Source: Dactylellina haptotyla
Taxonomy: Eukaryota > Ascomycota > Orbiliomycetes > Orbiliales > Orbiliaceae
Direction of reading: 5' to 3'
DNA: 64,000 bases
NCBI GenBank assembly: GCA_031310005.1
Contig: CM062381.1
Location: forward strand, 1,302,001 to 1,366,000
Shown here: in pieces, positions 44,225-57,600 of the stretch
How positions within the stretch are numbered: position 1 is the stretch's first letter
Layout of the letters: the number at the start of each line of letters is the position of its first letter
Position numbers and translations under genes: made by a program
Notes under the pieces: model-generated
Told to the model about the DNA's origin: nothing
Databases searched by the model: none
Seen by the model: the letters and a program-made list of their open reading frames with translations, nothing else

Positions 44225-47200
44225 ATGTCAGGATACCATTATGTATGTCATATATTCATTACTCTTCCAGGTTTCATAGAGGTTCTCCCTCTTTCAGTAC
44301 CACTACTTCTCTAACATTCGCTTCGTCATACAGCCACCAGGCAATCACTCCCCTCCAGAATCATCACTCGACATCATCCGCCGCCTGGCATACTACTACC
44401 TCACCCCAGAAACCGCGAGTCGCTTCTTCGCCCGCCCTATAATCACCTCCTCAGACCTCCTCTTCGCCGAACCACCCCCAAAAGACCACCACCCTCTCGT
44501 CAAAGAACGCATCACATCCTGGCTTCTCGGCGACGACGACGGCCGTCTCTGGGACCTCACCCGCACCTTCCGCCAGATAGAATGGGACCTCGCTCTCGCG
44601 CGTTACCACGATGCTGTTAGAAAACTAAACGTCGTGGGAGAAAGATACCCACTCCTCCTTTCGAGTTCCCCGTCGCTCCATTACCTCTGGGCCCGGCTGC
44701 GGGCGCAACAAGGCTATCCTGCTCTTGCAGCATGGCATAGACGGAAAGCCTACGATTGTTTCGCGGGGTATACGAACCATTTCTTGAGCGTGAGCGGGGA
44801 TTCGTTGGCGTTGAAGGCGTTGTTGAAGATTATTCTTTTGAGGGGTGACGAGCGCGGTGATGAGTTGACGGTTGAGTTTGCGATGTGCTTGATGGAGGCG
44901 TATGAGGTTTATGTGAAGAATCGGCATGCGAGAAATATTGGGTATTTTCATGTAGGTTTCCTCTTCCGTTTTCTTTCTTGTTAGAAATCTTATATAGAGT
45001 TTGAAAAGAGGGGATGCAGATGCTGATTATGACTTTTAAAAAAAAGTGCGATATTTTCCGTGTCTATTTGGAGTATCAGCATGTTATATTCCGGGACGAA
45101 GGAGTCAACGTCGACATTCTCGATTTCCAGAAAAAGTTAGTGTTGAAGGTGATCGAGCATCATATTCAAAACGGCCACTTCTTCGCCAGCTATACGCTGT
45201 TCAAATATCTCCTCAAGGAGATCACATTGTCCTATGCGCTTCCGGATACCGTCAACCGCTTTGGTGATATATTCGACAAGAACCCGCCCACGATGTCTCT
45301 CTGGATGAAAATACTCGCAGAACTCTATTTATCGTCGAGCAAAAACATACTCAACGAAATCGACCGCGAAGGACCTATCACCTCGGACTCCGTCGATTTA
45401 GTCTGGAATCTCCTCTGCAAATCTCACGAATACGCGAGCCAAGCCGGCGATAAGATTCTAATCAAGGAGACCGGGTGGTTGAAGTATATATTTCAGGAGA
45501 ATATCAAAATCGAAGCGGATAGAATGAAGTACGAAGATTCTCCTGCGCATGAGGTATGGCCTTTCAGGTACGATTACGAGCATATCTTGAGTTTCTTCAA
45601 AGAGACATATTTTTCGTACTTTGCGGAGATGGACGATGCGGAGCGTATCTCAAGGGGACTCGTGCAGTTTGGTGGCGTTTTAGGGCTTACCGGCGTCAGA
45701 GGAGCTGAGAGGCTGCTGATGCCCGTTTGGGCGCATTACCAGCATGTCACAGGCGGTTGGAGGGGGCATAATCCTTACTGGGCGGCGGTTGACGTCGCAG
45801 AACGGCGGATGGATCTTTCGAGCGCGCTCGGTGCGTGTCGGAAGTATGAGAAGAGAACGAACCTCAACTACGAAGAGCGCAAGAGGGTGTTGAAAGCGAA
45901 GATGAAGGTCTGCCGCAATCTGGAGCTTTTGGAGGAAGGAGCGAGAGCCGGAAGGGAATTGGTCGATTTGAGCAAGCAGGAGGGAACGAGAGAAGATATA
46001 TCGGATGCCCGATACGAGTTGCTGTTTCTCAAAGCGGATCTTATGCATACGGTCGATGAGAAGACCAGGCCAGCTTTTGCGAAGAATCTGATTACGGATT
46101 TCATCATGTATATCAAAAGAGATATCGGGTGGCGACCGACGGGGATGGAGACTGCGAAGAAGTCTGTGCTGTTTGGTGCGCTCATGCTGGAGACTTGCGA
46201 GATGAAAGGCGTTGGGAAGGGATATCTCGAGGCGTTCAAGACACTCGAGCAGTTCACGGGCCTTATGACGAATAGAACGTTCAAATTGAACGTCACTGAG
46301 GATTTGATGGAATACATGGCGCTGTACAGGTGTATCGCATACTTCATGACAGGAAAACGCGGCGTTGCCATCCGCATGGCGAAGAAGAAAGCACTTGATC
46401 CTGCGTTCGAACTGCGCCTACGAGAGCTGTATCCTTTGGCGGAACAAGAAACGAAGAGGAAACTCCAGGCGGAGTGGGAGATTCTTTTCATTATGCTTTA
46501 CGTGCAGGGTTGGCAGGAGGTTTTGGTTGATTCCCGAGAGGATCGTAGGATTGCGAAGGACATACGGGTTTGTGATCATCGACAGTTTTGGATGGTCGTT
46601 GACAGGTTGTTGAAATACGCGGATACCCAGGCTATCAGGGAACTTCATGCGAAGGTTTGGTATCACGCTGGATACTTTTGCGAATTGAGGTCCGAATGGG
46701 ACAAGGCTTTGGGATTCTACACCCTCGCTATGGATGCTCTCCAGGATTTGGAAGTATACGGCTGTAAGAGTTTGAAACCTGATTACTTTCTTCCTACTTT
46801 CATGAGGGATACAGATTTCGAAACTGTAACTGCAAGGGCGTTGTCTTGTCTTGTTTCCCTCCGAGAGCTACGGGAGTTCAAGAAGTTAAGGAACTTATTC
46901 GAAGAAGAAAACAATGCTCAACTGGCGAACCAGGAGCCCCAGAGTTTCCGAGCAGCGGCCATTGAAAATATGGAATTGATGAAGAAGAAAAGATACGAGC
47001 GGGATGAATGCTTTGAACTATGGACCTGGGCACAGGCTCAGAAAGGGAGCGAATTCCGACGTATTTTAGGAAGGAAGACAATCTGGGAGAATCGTCAGTC
47101 TATTCTCCATGAGATCGAGAAAATGAAGGTTTTGGAGCGGCCGCCCCTCATAGGCATTGTTACGATGTGGATCAATTCTCTCATGAACGCATTGGGATCC

Positions 47201-48610
47201 AGCGGCGGACATGGAAATTGGTGCTTACGTTGGTCCAATATTGCCGATTCTCAATTCTGCCAATTCGCTCAGCTCAAGATAGCCATCAACGAATTGGATC
47301 GAGACCCCAGACTTCGTTCTGCGCTTGCATTCTTCACTGGCACTCCACCTACCCGAGATGACTTTAGTACCATTCGAGAGTACCGAAGTGACGACCAATC
47401 GATTGTCTTTATCGACTACGCTGTTGTCGATGGGGAAGTCTTCTTACTCTGGAATGTCGAAACCGATAAGCGTGGACCAGACACTACCATATCGGGCTGT
47501 CGCAGTGGTTCTATGGCGTTGCAACTTTCCGAGTCCGACGTCAGGGATTGGTCAGACGAACTATTACAGAGCGGTCTTCATGGAAGAAAGATCTCTACGC
47601 TCATAAATGAAGGACGAGCACTTGTTCAACCACTTCTTAAGGTTCTCAGAGTCGGCGATTTAGTCGTCATCGGAACCAGCTATCTAACAAGTAGAATTCC
47701 ATTCCACGCATTACCGCTCGGGGAGTGGGAGAATGGCAAACTTTACACCCTTGGCCAGTACGTCAATATTGTGTATACCCCGAACTTCCTCATCACAAAA
47801 CTCGGAATGAGCCGTCTAGCGGGCTACCTGGGCCGCCCTAAGATCCCAGCGGGGAACTATCGCGCCAGTTTGTGTACAGCCCAAGGACCAGGTGTCGGCT
47901 CTAGGACACAAAAGTACCACCGAATGGTCATGGAAAACATCAGAAAGCTCTTCCGCCGCGACAGACTTCATATTGTCGGCGGGATCGGGGCAACAAAGTT
48001 AGATGTCCGAGAGCAGATCATGAGAACGACAGATTTTGTCCATTTCATCGGTGATGTTCGATTGAACCCGCGAGATAAGAAGCCAGAAAACGGCATCGTC
48101 ACGATCAGTCCAGGCGTGTACCTGACGGCTCGCGAAATTGCCAACGACTTCCATTTTAGAAACGGCAATTGTCCTATTGTTCTTATTCTATCGCAACAAC
48201 CCGATACGCTCCCTTCTAGGGCTACTTTGACCAATATCCCAGACGGACTGATTTCAGCGTTCTTTCAAGCCGGAGCGTCGAGTGTTGTTTCCACGCTTTG
48301 GCCGGTGCCAGGATATGTTGCTGCAAGGTTCACAGAGTTGTTTTATACTGACTTTTTTGAAGCATGTAAGGAGAATCGTGATAAGGTTTGGGATGTCGCA
48401 AGGGCGGTGAGGCTTGCTACTCTCTCGCTACGTGAAGAGTTGGAGTATCATAGTCCTCATTGGGCTGCTTTTGTGCTGAATGGAGCTTGGGTTAGGGGGC
48501 TGAAAGTCGGCGGGCGTATTTCGACTATGAGGGGGAAACCTATCTCGACGGACTTCGAAGAATCTCGCCAGCCATCTGGATTTGGAGAGCCTGAAGATGG
48601 TTATTATTAA
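44225..48610 (+). CDS. Large TPR-like/CHAT protein with altered protease dyad
   Basis: Three exons, 44225-44242 (18 nt), 44298-44951 and 45020-48610, predict 1420 residues. The second acceptor could instead be at 45046, shortening the protein by nine residues. Residues 1-1000 are helical repeats like TPRs (LWARLRAQQGYPALAAWHRR, WDKALGFYTLAMDALQDLE). The C-terminal 350 residues are a CHAT domain (caspase HetF associated with TPRs), recognised from GLISAFFQAGASSVVSTLWP, ARFTELFY and HSPHWAAFVLNGAW. In active CHAT proteases a His sits in an HFxxHG motif and a Cys in a later LSxC motif. Here these places read VHFIGDVRL (about residue 1231) and LILSQQPDT (about 1280), so both residues appear replaced. 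A pseudo-protease, scaffold or regulator is inferred. CHAT proteins are often linked to cell-death systems in bacteria and fungi. Confidence 0.85.
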
Positions 48611-48934
48611 ATTATTCGAGGGGCATGCTACGAATATTGAACGTCGTGACTTGATTATCTTATTTGATTACTCAAGTTTCTTTGCTCAAGTGCCAGGCTA
48701 AAATTTGATTCTTAATCAGAGAGCTACACTCTATGTACCACTAGCAAGTCAGATTAAAGAATCAAAAACATTAAATGTGTGTCTAAAGTGTGTTGGGTAG
48801 AATGGAGTTGCGGTCTGTTGTATTTCCTGGCGCTAACTTTTGCTTTTTCTCCAATCCTTGCACCTTTCACCAACCAGCCTGAAGCGCGAAAACCTTCGAA
48901 TCTTATACACATCGAAAACCCTCACTCTTTAATC
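48611..48934. other. Short spacer before rrp41
   Basis: About 320 bp between two plus-strand genes. The frame upstream of the rrp41 ATG is open back to 48779, but it has no conserved sequence and ends in the normal family start. Confidence 0.6.
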
Positions 48935-49735
48935 ATGGAAGGCCTTCGCAACGACGGCAGAAGATGGAACGAACTCCGCCGAATTCACTGCCAGCTCTCT
49001 ACCAGTAGTACCAACGCCGATGGTAGCTCATACATCGAGCAGGGCTTCACCAAAGTAATATGCAACGTCACAGGCCCAGCTGAGCCATCGAACCGGCAGA
49101 GGGTCAAGCAGGACTCCGCGACAGTCAGCTGCGAGGTGTATTTCGCAGCATTCAGCGGCACGGACAGGATAAAGCGGGGTCGGAATGATAAGTACAGGCT
49201 CCCGTATCAATTGATGCGGAAGAGAAATGGTTTGCTAATACGTTAGATGTACAGAAAAGTTCAAGAACTCCAAACGGCGATACAGAAAACTTTCGACTCG
49301 GTGATCCTTACACATCTCTTCGCGCGGTCTGAAATCTCAATATCGATACATATCCTCTCTCAGGATGGTGGTACGCTAGCGGCGTGTATCAATGCCGCTA
49401 CATTGGCGCTCATCGATGCGGGAATACCGATGTCGGATTACGTTTGCGCGTGCACGGCGGGGCAGTCGACTAGTATATTCGATCAGGAGGGGGCGAGTCC
49501 CGATCCGTGGTTGGATGTGAATTACCTTGAGGAGAGCGATATCCCGTCGCTCACAGTGGTGACGGTGGGGGATTCGGAAAAGATTGTGGCATTGAGCATG
49601 GAGAATAAGGTTAGGATAGAGAGGTTGGAGGCTATGATTGCTGTGGGGATAAGTGGGTGTGCGAGGGTGAGGGGTATTATGGATAAGGAAGTGAGGAGGT
49701 ATGGCAAAGAAAAGTTGGAGGCTGAGGGAGAATAG
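48935..49735 (+). CDS. rrp41: Exosome core subunit Rrp41 (Ski6)
   Basis: Rrp41 is an RNase PH-like ring subunit of the RNA exosome, which degrades and trims RNA in nucleus and cytoplasm. Exons 48935-49191 and 49255-49735 join in phase across a 63 nt intron and predict 245 residues, matching the yeast protein. Family features are clear: GLRNDGRRWNELRRIHCQ at the start, SSYIEQGFTKVICNVTGP, VSCEVYFAAFS, then HILSQDGGTLAACINAATLA and LIDAGIPMSDYVCACTAG, and DPWLDVNYLEES. The ATG at 48935 is chosen because MEGLRNDGRR is the normal family start. Eukaryotic Rrp41 is catalytically inert and has a structural role. Confidence 0.96.
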
Positions 49736-50099
49736 AGGAGCATATCTAGCATTTAAGCCCCGATATGGGGTTGTTTCTGGGTAAACGGCGTATGGCGTCT
49801 CCGGCTCACGAAGTTAACACCACTCGATTCCTCGTGGTGCCACTCCATGTATTAACAGCAGACATTTGTATTCGCATATTAGCATGCATAGAAATATATA
49901 TATTGCATATACAAAAGTACCAAATTAATGTTGATGATGCATGCAATTAACCTTGCATTTTATTCAGGATCGTCCTCCTGGAAGGCGTGGCATTATATGG
50001 CTGAAACCATGTTTCTTTAATCCTATCGGGCCGGATATCGATGGTCCGCTGCTTACACAAGGGTGTGAACCTCTATCCGGCCTATAGATTTTGGATTTC

Positions 50100-50600
50100 A
50101 GATGAATATGAATGGCGTATTTAGCCTCTTGCTAAAGCACGGCGCATCACTGACAAAATTTAAAAAGGACATGCTCATGAGATTACTAGAGGCAGTTTAT
50201 TCACGAGACATTGAGTACCTGTCCTAGGAATCAGAGACGACCGCCATCTTTAAATTTGCATTCAGTTCAAACACCATTTATCCGACGAGACAACCCCTAG
50301 GCTACGGAATCTGTGTTATTACATGAATGTATGCCCACATATAACGCGATTGGAACACTGTAGAAAGCCTCAGCTCATTTCAAAAGGAAGTTACCAAGGA
50401 TACCGCAAATGGTGTCTACAATGAGAAACTGAAGGAATTACTAACAATGTATGTGGAACTTGGGGTTGATAAAAATACGGGCTGGGGCTGGGATCTGATG
50501 CTTTTTGCCCTGCATTTCAAGATAGCAGTACCCTAGTCTTGGAGCACCTCTTAGACTCAAATGTAAATCCTATATAGTGGTGATATTGTCATCCGTTTCA
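50100..50600 (+). pseudogene. Ankyrin-repeat gene relic
   Basis: Short pieces in this stretch read as ankyrin repeats but do not form a gene. At about 50109-50226 the frame reads VFSLLLKHGASLTKF and then MRLLEAVYSRDIEYLS before a stop. At 50430-50535 another piece reads KELLTMYVELGVDKNTG and LMLFALHFKIAVP before a stop. At 50536-50575, LVLEHLLDSNVNPI appears. LLKHGA and LLDSNVNP match the end of an ankyrin helix pair. The stops and missing turns between pieces indicate a decayed copy, perhaps of an ankyrin protein like those at 11-13 kb or in the NLR. Confidence 0.55.
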
Positions 50601-53600
50601 CGAACCGAAATGTGACTGTTGTTCAATTCGTAGTTGGAAACGCTTTTCTTGCTTCAAAGTCCTCATTACCCGTGATGACAGCCCAAACGAACCACCGGAA
50701 AAGTGAAATGAAACTGCAGCCTTGCACCAAGCAACTAGATATAACAGGATACAAACTGTACTTTATCATTTGCGCGAGAGAGCGGATATGTGTGGAAGAT
50801 AGGGCAAACTCCCAGTTGATTCAGCGCTTAGATTTGCAGCGAAAAAGTGACGTCTTGGCATCTTCACGATAATACAAATGGAGCCTTCGTGCAGAGATAC
50901 AGCATTGACAATAGCTGAGTCGTTTTAGAATTCATCTCTAGCAGAATGTACATGTATTTGCACTTCGGCTTGAAACAGGGAATGGTTCGCGTCAGAGGTG
51001 AGATCAGGATGAGATCCGGTATACTTATGCAAAGAAATACAGAGTGTACTAGTTATAACGTTATTTTCAAACTCATTTCATAAAATACTCACAAAATTTA
51101 GTAATCCGGTTCAGATCGTAGTAGAATAAAACGAACGGATACACAGTACCAGCCCAATCACACCTGTATATGTCTGAGTGGAGTCGGAACTGTTGGATCT
51201 GCGTTGTGCGTTTGGTTTGCAACGAACCTAAACCCTGAGCATTAACTACATGGCATGGCAGTCTGCACAAGCGATGACAAGTGCTTATTTCCCCGAATTT
51301 CTGCTCCTGTAGCGAGTTTGTTTCATTCCAACAGTGACAGAAGCATGCCAACTAGCTTCCGCTTACAAGCGAGTCCGCAGTGCAGATACGTTTGTGCTTG
51401 CTGTGCAATGCATCCCGAATGTGATGAAAATGACTGCACACCCAAACATTGAATAGCCGTACAGAACCTGCGAGGACTGCATGCACCGGACTAACCACTG
51501 TGGGTCACCGTTGAGCGGTATCAGGTCATGTCATGCCATGGTCACCGGACTGGAGATCATAATTTGCAGCGAGGGTTCGAGGCGGATGTTGCGTACCTTT
51601 GCATCGTTGAGGGGAGTAAGCTAACCTAGTTGCTGGCAGGTTTGCGACTAGTTTTGTCTGAGGCTACACAATTACGTACCGTAGCTGCTTTAGCACGTCC
51701 AGCGAAATAAAGATTGTAGAACCGAACGTCTAGAGACTATCCTGTATAGATAAAATCAACACCCTTTTCTTATCAATTGGTTCCCGAGAGGAAAAGTTTT
51801 CCACCCCAGCTGCTGTTGTGCTGGTGCGTCCGCGATTCGTTGGAGTTCATCCGAAACCAACGCTGTTTGCTGCCCCACCGCCCACCGCACTACACCCATT
51901 TCCACCTCAAGGTCAAAGCTCCACGCCCGAGCTACTGTGACCAGGTTGACCAGAACGACCAAGTGCGACAGCCAGACTCGCCAGAAAGACGTATATCCGT
52001 AAGTACTTATTGCTCTTAGCGGGACAAGCTCGTACCCACCGGCTCCAGAATCAGCAGCGATGGATCCTGGGAAAATGCCCTCGCGAACAGGCCCTCGAAC
52101 CGTTCAACATGTGCACTATTTGTCTCGAGCTGCTGCAGGGGAAGAAAATTTTCGTCTGGTCTTTTGGGCAAGATATTGGTTTAACCTTCCGCTGTTTCGA
52201 GGAGGACCCAGAGATAATCGCGTTTGATATTACGATTATATCATCCGCGATGTCACTGTCGCCTTCGGATCCCAAACGCTGCTAGCTATTAGGATCGATG
52301 CTCCGTCCTACCAGTACCGTCTCCCACTCGCTCGATCCTTCGGACGCCCAACTGGGAAAGCCTAGACGCACGATCCGGCCTGCAGTGTTGGGACGAAAGC
52401 GACGAGCTCCAGCCCAGTTCAGTCCAGCTAGCTAGCTGGCTGTTGGCCGTCGCCGGCAGCGTCACTCCCGCTGCCACACACATACACACACCTACACTCC
52501 CACCGACATGCACATGCGTGGATGTATGTCTCTGTGTGGGCTTAGTGCAGCGTATTTCGCTCGCCCGTTCCAGAGCCGGTGCAGGTCTCGTGCTTGAACC
52601 GAGGGGAGGGGACGAACCGGTGGTGGGCCGTGTTAAGCTCTTTTGCCTGCTCCTTTGTCACTGCTGCTGCTATTTTCTATTTTCCCGTTCCCGTTCCTGA
52701 TTCACTCACGCTTGTTCCTGGTCGCCTGTACATGTTCGTTTGTGGTTCCTCTGCAGGTGCTAATGTCCCAGGCCTGGGGCTCTCCTCGATACTTATTATC
52801 CAGAACCCACTTCTCTGTCTCGCTCCCTGCTGCACTTGCATCGGTCCTTTCTGCGATATTTGCCATGCGATCAGTCTGCGAATAGGTGTCCACTCACACA
52901 CTCTCCCACCCTCGCCCTCGCTCCCCTTGCAAGAGACCAGCAGAGAGAAAGACACCTTAAACGCCCGACGACGTCCAGACGCCGGGTTATGTTTTAAATT
53001 GATTTTTTTACTTTTTCGTGCTTGTACAAGGGCCAGGCTAATCCTTGGGAGGCTTTTTTTGGGTGTGAGGACAAAGGCTATTTCTTCACGGTCGAACTGT
53101 TCGGATTATCCTTCCTTTCGATACCAACATCCGATAGCTGGTGAGGCTTTTGGTTGTCACAGCGTAATCACCGCCCAATCCGAACTATCGATACAGCCAC
53201 CTCCAAAATCCCCGATAGATATCTTACCGACGCTGAGAATTGTATCACCAGCGAGACAAGAACGAACTAATCGCAGAGCAGAAGGCGAGAGAGCGAGCCA
53301 GCGAGCCAGCCAGCCAGCCAGCTCGCAAGCGGGCATCCGTGCACTGTGTGGATCTCTGGTTTGCATTGCATACAGCTCAACTTCCTGAAACGCATCAAGC
53401 ACCACCCCTTTTAAATATCAAACTCGCGAGGTACCTCCATATCGCTGTTATTCCGTCATCAAAACGCAAGCAACAACAGCTCTAAATTAAGGTACAGCTC
53501 GCGAGCTACAGCCTGAACGACGTCCCTTCATCACTTTGCGAACACGATCCGGAGAAACAGAGAGTAAAAGCAAGATCATTGGCCCGCAGCCTATTTTTCT

Positions 53601-54660
53601 ATTCAGGCGCACGGCACCAGAAACGTGGTATCTTTCGTCTATCGGCCGCCTGGAGATTCTCGCTCCACCCAAAACTTTTTTTCGCTCTTTCGTTCTTTTT
53701 TTTCGTTTTGTGTCTGTGTGGAAACGACCGTTTCCCATCTTCTTCTCCGTCCCTTCCTCCCTTACCTCTTGCCTACTTTGAACCCTCCACCGAAGCAGAA
53801 AATCGTCCAATTGCGAAATAGGAAATATAAGGGTACCCATTCAATTTTTTGTCGCCCTTCGAGGAGAAAGCATAGCTGGTAGCCTAGGCACTCGAAACCT
53901 CGTTTGCTCGATTCGTCAGCCCAAGGCTCTCGTCTCCCGGGGTTCACCTCGTCTCAAATCCTTCTAGAAAGTCGCTTCGAAGCAAGTAAAACACCGAGCG
54001 GACAGAAAAAATAATTACAACATTCCAACCGCCCAACCACACTCCAGGAGCCCCATTTCCGCCACCCGTTGTGATAGGACCCAGCATCCCGCATAAAGAC
54101 ATATTTTAATTTCAGCAGCTTTAGCCCGCAGGGAGGTTTATGGGCCTGAAGAAACACCGTCTTCTCTGTGGGAAACGCAGCTACTTGTGTAAGCTTTACC
54201 CGATCAGGGGGTTGGCGAAGTGAGTTTTGACTTTCAACTTGAACGGGGCCAGACCTTTAGAACCCGGTTGAGAGGCAGTTTGGTTACCAAAACCCCATCC
54301 CGCTCAGAAGTCCTACCACTTTTGGTCCCGCCGGTGAATTGAAGGATAGTATAACTGGACAAGATGTGCCTCGATTAGGACTTATCTGAGAATTCACTTT
54401 ATTCCCCCCGTTTCCTGCTTCACCTTACGGTCCTCAAGCTCCGTCACAGCTCGTCAAATTTTCGGAAAACACCAAAACACCATTCCTTCGGACTCCCATC
54501 TCACGCCTTTCCACTATACTGAACCACTCAATCACCTCCTGAGCAGAAAAAAACACCGACTCGCACCCAGATATACCCGCCCTAAAAAAATTATTCCTTC
54601 GGCCCTGGCTTCCTCAGATTTATTCAAGTATGCGTTCGGTTTGGACTAACTACCCACCTT
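50601..54660. other. 4 kb gene-free stretch, possible long 5' leader
   Basis: No convincing gene is seen, though many frames stay open between 52.0 and 53.9 kb on both strands because the sequence has few A/T stops. A 269-codon plus-strand frame (52579-53388) overlaps an AGCC repeat and pyrimidine runs and has no family resemblance. From about 52.4 kb the stretch is pyrimidine-rich, as in long fungal leaders, and may belong to the cNMP/F-box gene downstream. Confidence 0.5.
53296..53321 (+). repeat. AGCC tetranucleotide microsatellite
   Basis: About six consecutive, slightly imperfect copies of AGCC, flanked by similar GCGAG-type motifs, lie in the long gene-free stretch before the cNMP/F-box gene. 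Confidence 0.75.
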
Positions 54661-57600
54661 ATGAAATCCGGACTGACCCGCAATTTTTCTGCAGATAGAT
54701 TTCATTCCACACGACCAGAAAAAAATCCCAGCCATATCCCTCCCAATCCCAAGCAGCAGCCGCAGGTGTTCTTGTCCCGAAAAGAGCACCAACCCCACAT
54801 CCCCGCCAAAATTTCCGAAACTACAGCAATCGTGGAGACCGTGCAAGCTTCAGTACGAAGATCTCGAGACGCTCGCCGACACACCTACAACTCCCACCCG
54901 TACAAAGCGAAGACGAAACGGAAGGTGTCCAAGTCTCCAACCGCAGTCATGAGGCGGCGAGGTGCTCAGGTAGCACCGGCCGCAGGGTCGAGTCCGCTGA
55001 GCATACTGCACACCTTTGACCAGGAGATGAACCCGGCGCGGCCAGTCAGGCCATCGCCGTTGACAACACACCAGTCCGGTATGCCGCTGGACCTGCTGGA
55101 GCGACTCAGATCGTTTCCACTCTTCCAGTCCGCACCAGAGGAGTTCCTAGCTGCGATTGCTGCCCACATCAGACCGCAACAACATGCGTCCAGAGATTAC
55201 ATCCTCACAGAAGGTGACGAAGCCAAGGCGATGTATTGGCTCGTACGGGGTGCTGTCGCTGTAACTTCTAGGGATGGTGAAAGCACATATTTCGAACTAA
55301 AGCCCGGTGCATTCTTTGGTGAAATTGGTATTCTTATGGATATTCCGAGAACGGCAACGATTATTGCTAGGACCCGGTGCCTTTTGGTGGTTCTTACCAA
55401 GGATGCATTACGTAGAGAACTACCTAAATTTCCGGATGTGGAAAAGTCGATTCGGGAGGAAGCTATGGAGCGGCTGGCAATTCTCGAAAAGAAGAAGCGA
55501 GAAGGGGGAGGCAAACTGAAGCTTCCTGGCGCGATAGGCCTGGCACATACTGGAGGCGGCGAGCAGTCGGTACCAATTGGAGCGTCCATGCTCCCAGCGG
55601 AAGCAGGAAGTTCCTCCTTTGTAGTATCCGCCGGAACACAGAGGAATACTCTCAGTGAATCAGTACTCGCTACAGGAGAGCTCAATATTCGACAGGTGCT
55701 CAAGGAGCTACCACTATTCGCCAATCTCCCCGCTGAGATATTACATTTCTTAGGCATGAACGCTACGCCGATGTCCTACCCACCTTTCACCCCGATCGTG
55801 TTGCAAAACTCCCCCGGCACGGAGATCTTCTTTATAATACACGGAGAAGTCGAGGTCGTCGATCACAGCGCTGAGATATCGTCAGCCGGTAATCATACAC
55901 CCGCATTCTCACCCGAGAGCGGGAAAGTAGTTGCGAAACTACGGAAAGGCGATCACTTTGGTGAGGTCGCAGGCTTAGGACTCACCGCAAAGCGAATGGC
56001 CACAGTCAGGACCATCACCTCAGTGGAATGCCTGGTCATCGAAGGAAACGTGTTGGAGGAGCTATGGCGGAGATGGAACACTGAGATGAAGCGGGAAGTC
56101 GAGGCGACTGCCAGGCGGAGACTCTCAACTGCAGACTCGGTAGATATGGACAAGATGGAAATAGACCCGCTCTCAGCTGGAGACAGTGGACGATCCACCC
56201 CGACATATTCGATATCTCGAATGGATCTCGCAGATGCTTCTGCAAAACTCGCCACACACCTAAAGGATACTGCTCACGCTGACTCTCCATTGAAACAATC
56301 CATCGCTGCCCCTACCTCTGAACAGCCAGAAGCAATCTTCCCAGGCATCAAAGTGATCGAACCGCTCGATCCTGATCCTTTCCTGCCTGCAGACTTCGAC
56401 TCCATGAGAGCGAAGAGTAGGAGAGGTTCGTTAGCCCCACCACCTCCCGCACCAGCAGTGCCAACAGTTGGCGGGGAGCCAAGCATTGAGCGACCCATCT
56501 CACCTTCCCCGAATAAATCGAAACATCCAACTACACCACCGGAACATTACACCAGCGCCAAACGAGCTCGAATCGTACAACGAAGAACTACACAGTTCAA
56601 CAAAGGAGCACTCAAAGATGATATCCTCATCAAGGTCTTTGAATACATGGAGCTGCATGAACTCATGCGGCTACGGCAGGTTTCGACGCACTGGGCAAAG
56701 GTGGTGAATACGAATCGCGAAATTCTACGCGTTCTCGACTTGAAACCGTACAACCGACTTGTCACTGACGATATTCTGATAAACGTCATCGTACCTTTTG
56801 TCGGCTCTCGTCCAGAAATCGTAGACATCAGCAACTGCTACCACCTTACCGACGAAGGCTTCACCGTTCTCGCCAACGTCTGTGCACCGAACTCCAGAAT
56901 ATGGAAGATGAAGAGCGTGTGGGATATCACAGGGCAAGCTATCCTAGAAATGTCAAACAAAGCCAAGGGACTCGAGGAGATCGATCTGAGCAATTGCCGA
57001 AAAGTTAGCGACACTTTGCTCGCCAGAGTTACGGGATGGGTAGTACCCGAGATGCACCCTATGTATGCCCAAATGCAGTTCCAGAACGACCCCGTAAAGC
57101 AGAAACAGCACGAGATGCTATACCCGCCTCCCGGCACCGTCATCGGCTGCTCGAAACTGAAGAACATGACATTATCGTACTGCAAGCACGTAACCGACCG
57201 AACGATGTCTCATTTGGCGGTACACGCGGCAGCGAGGCTGGAAAGAGTGGATTTAACGAGATGCACAACGATTACAGATCAAGGCTTTCAGCACTGGAGT
57301 ATCACGCGCTTTCCCAACTTGACGCATTTGTGTCTTGCCGATTGTACCTATTTGACGGATAGTGCCATCGTGTTTTTGACCAATGCAGCGAAGGGGCTCA
57401 AAGTGCTTGATTTGGTGAGTTTTCTATATATTATTTCCAGAAGAAGAATCTGTTTTACTAACTAGTGTGCACCTAGTCATTTTGCTGTGCTTTATCCGAT
57501 ACGGCGACCGAAGTCCTATCTTTAGGTTGCCAATCTCTCACTTCACTCAAACTTTCGTTCTGCGGGTCTGCAGTCAGCGATTCATCGTTACGGGCGATTA

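Noticed and set aside
52579-53388. Long plus-strand frame of 269 codons
   Set aside because: It runs through pyrimidine tracts and an AGCC microsatellite, overlaps equally open frames on both strands and shows no domain or splice structure.
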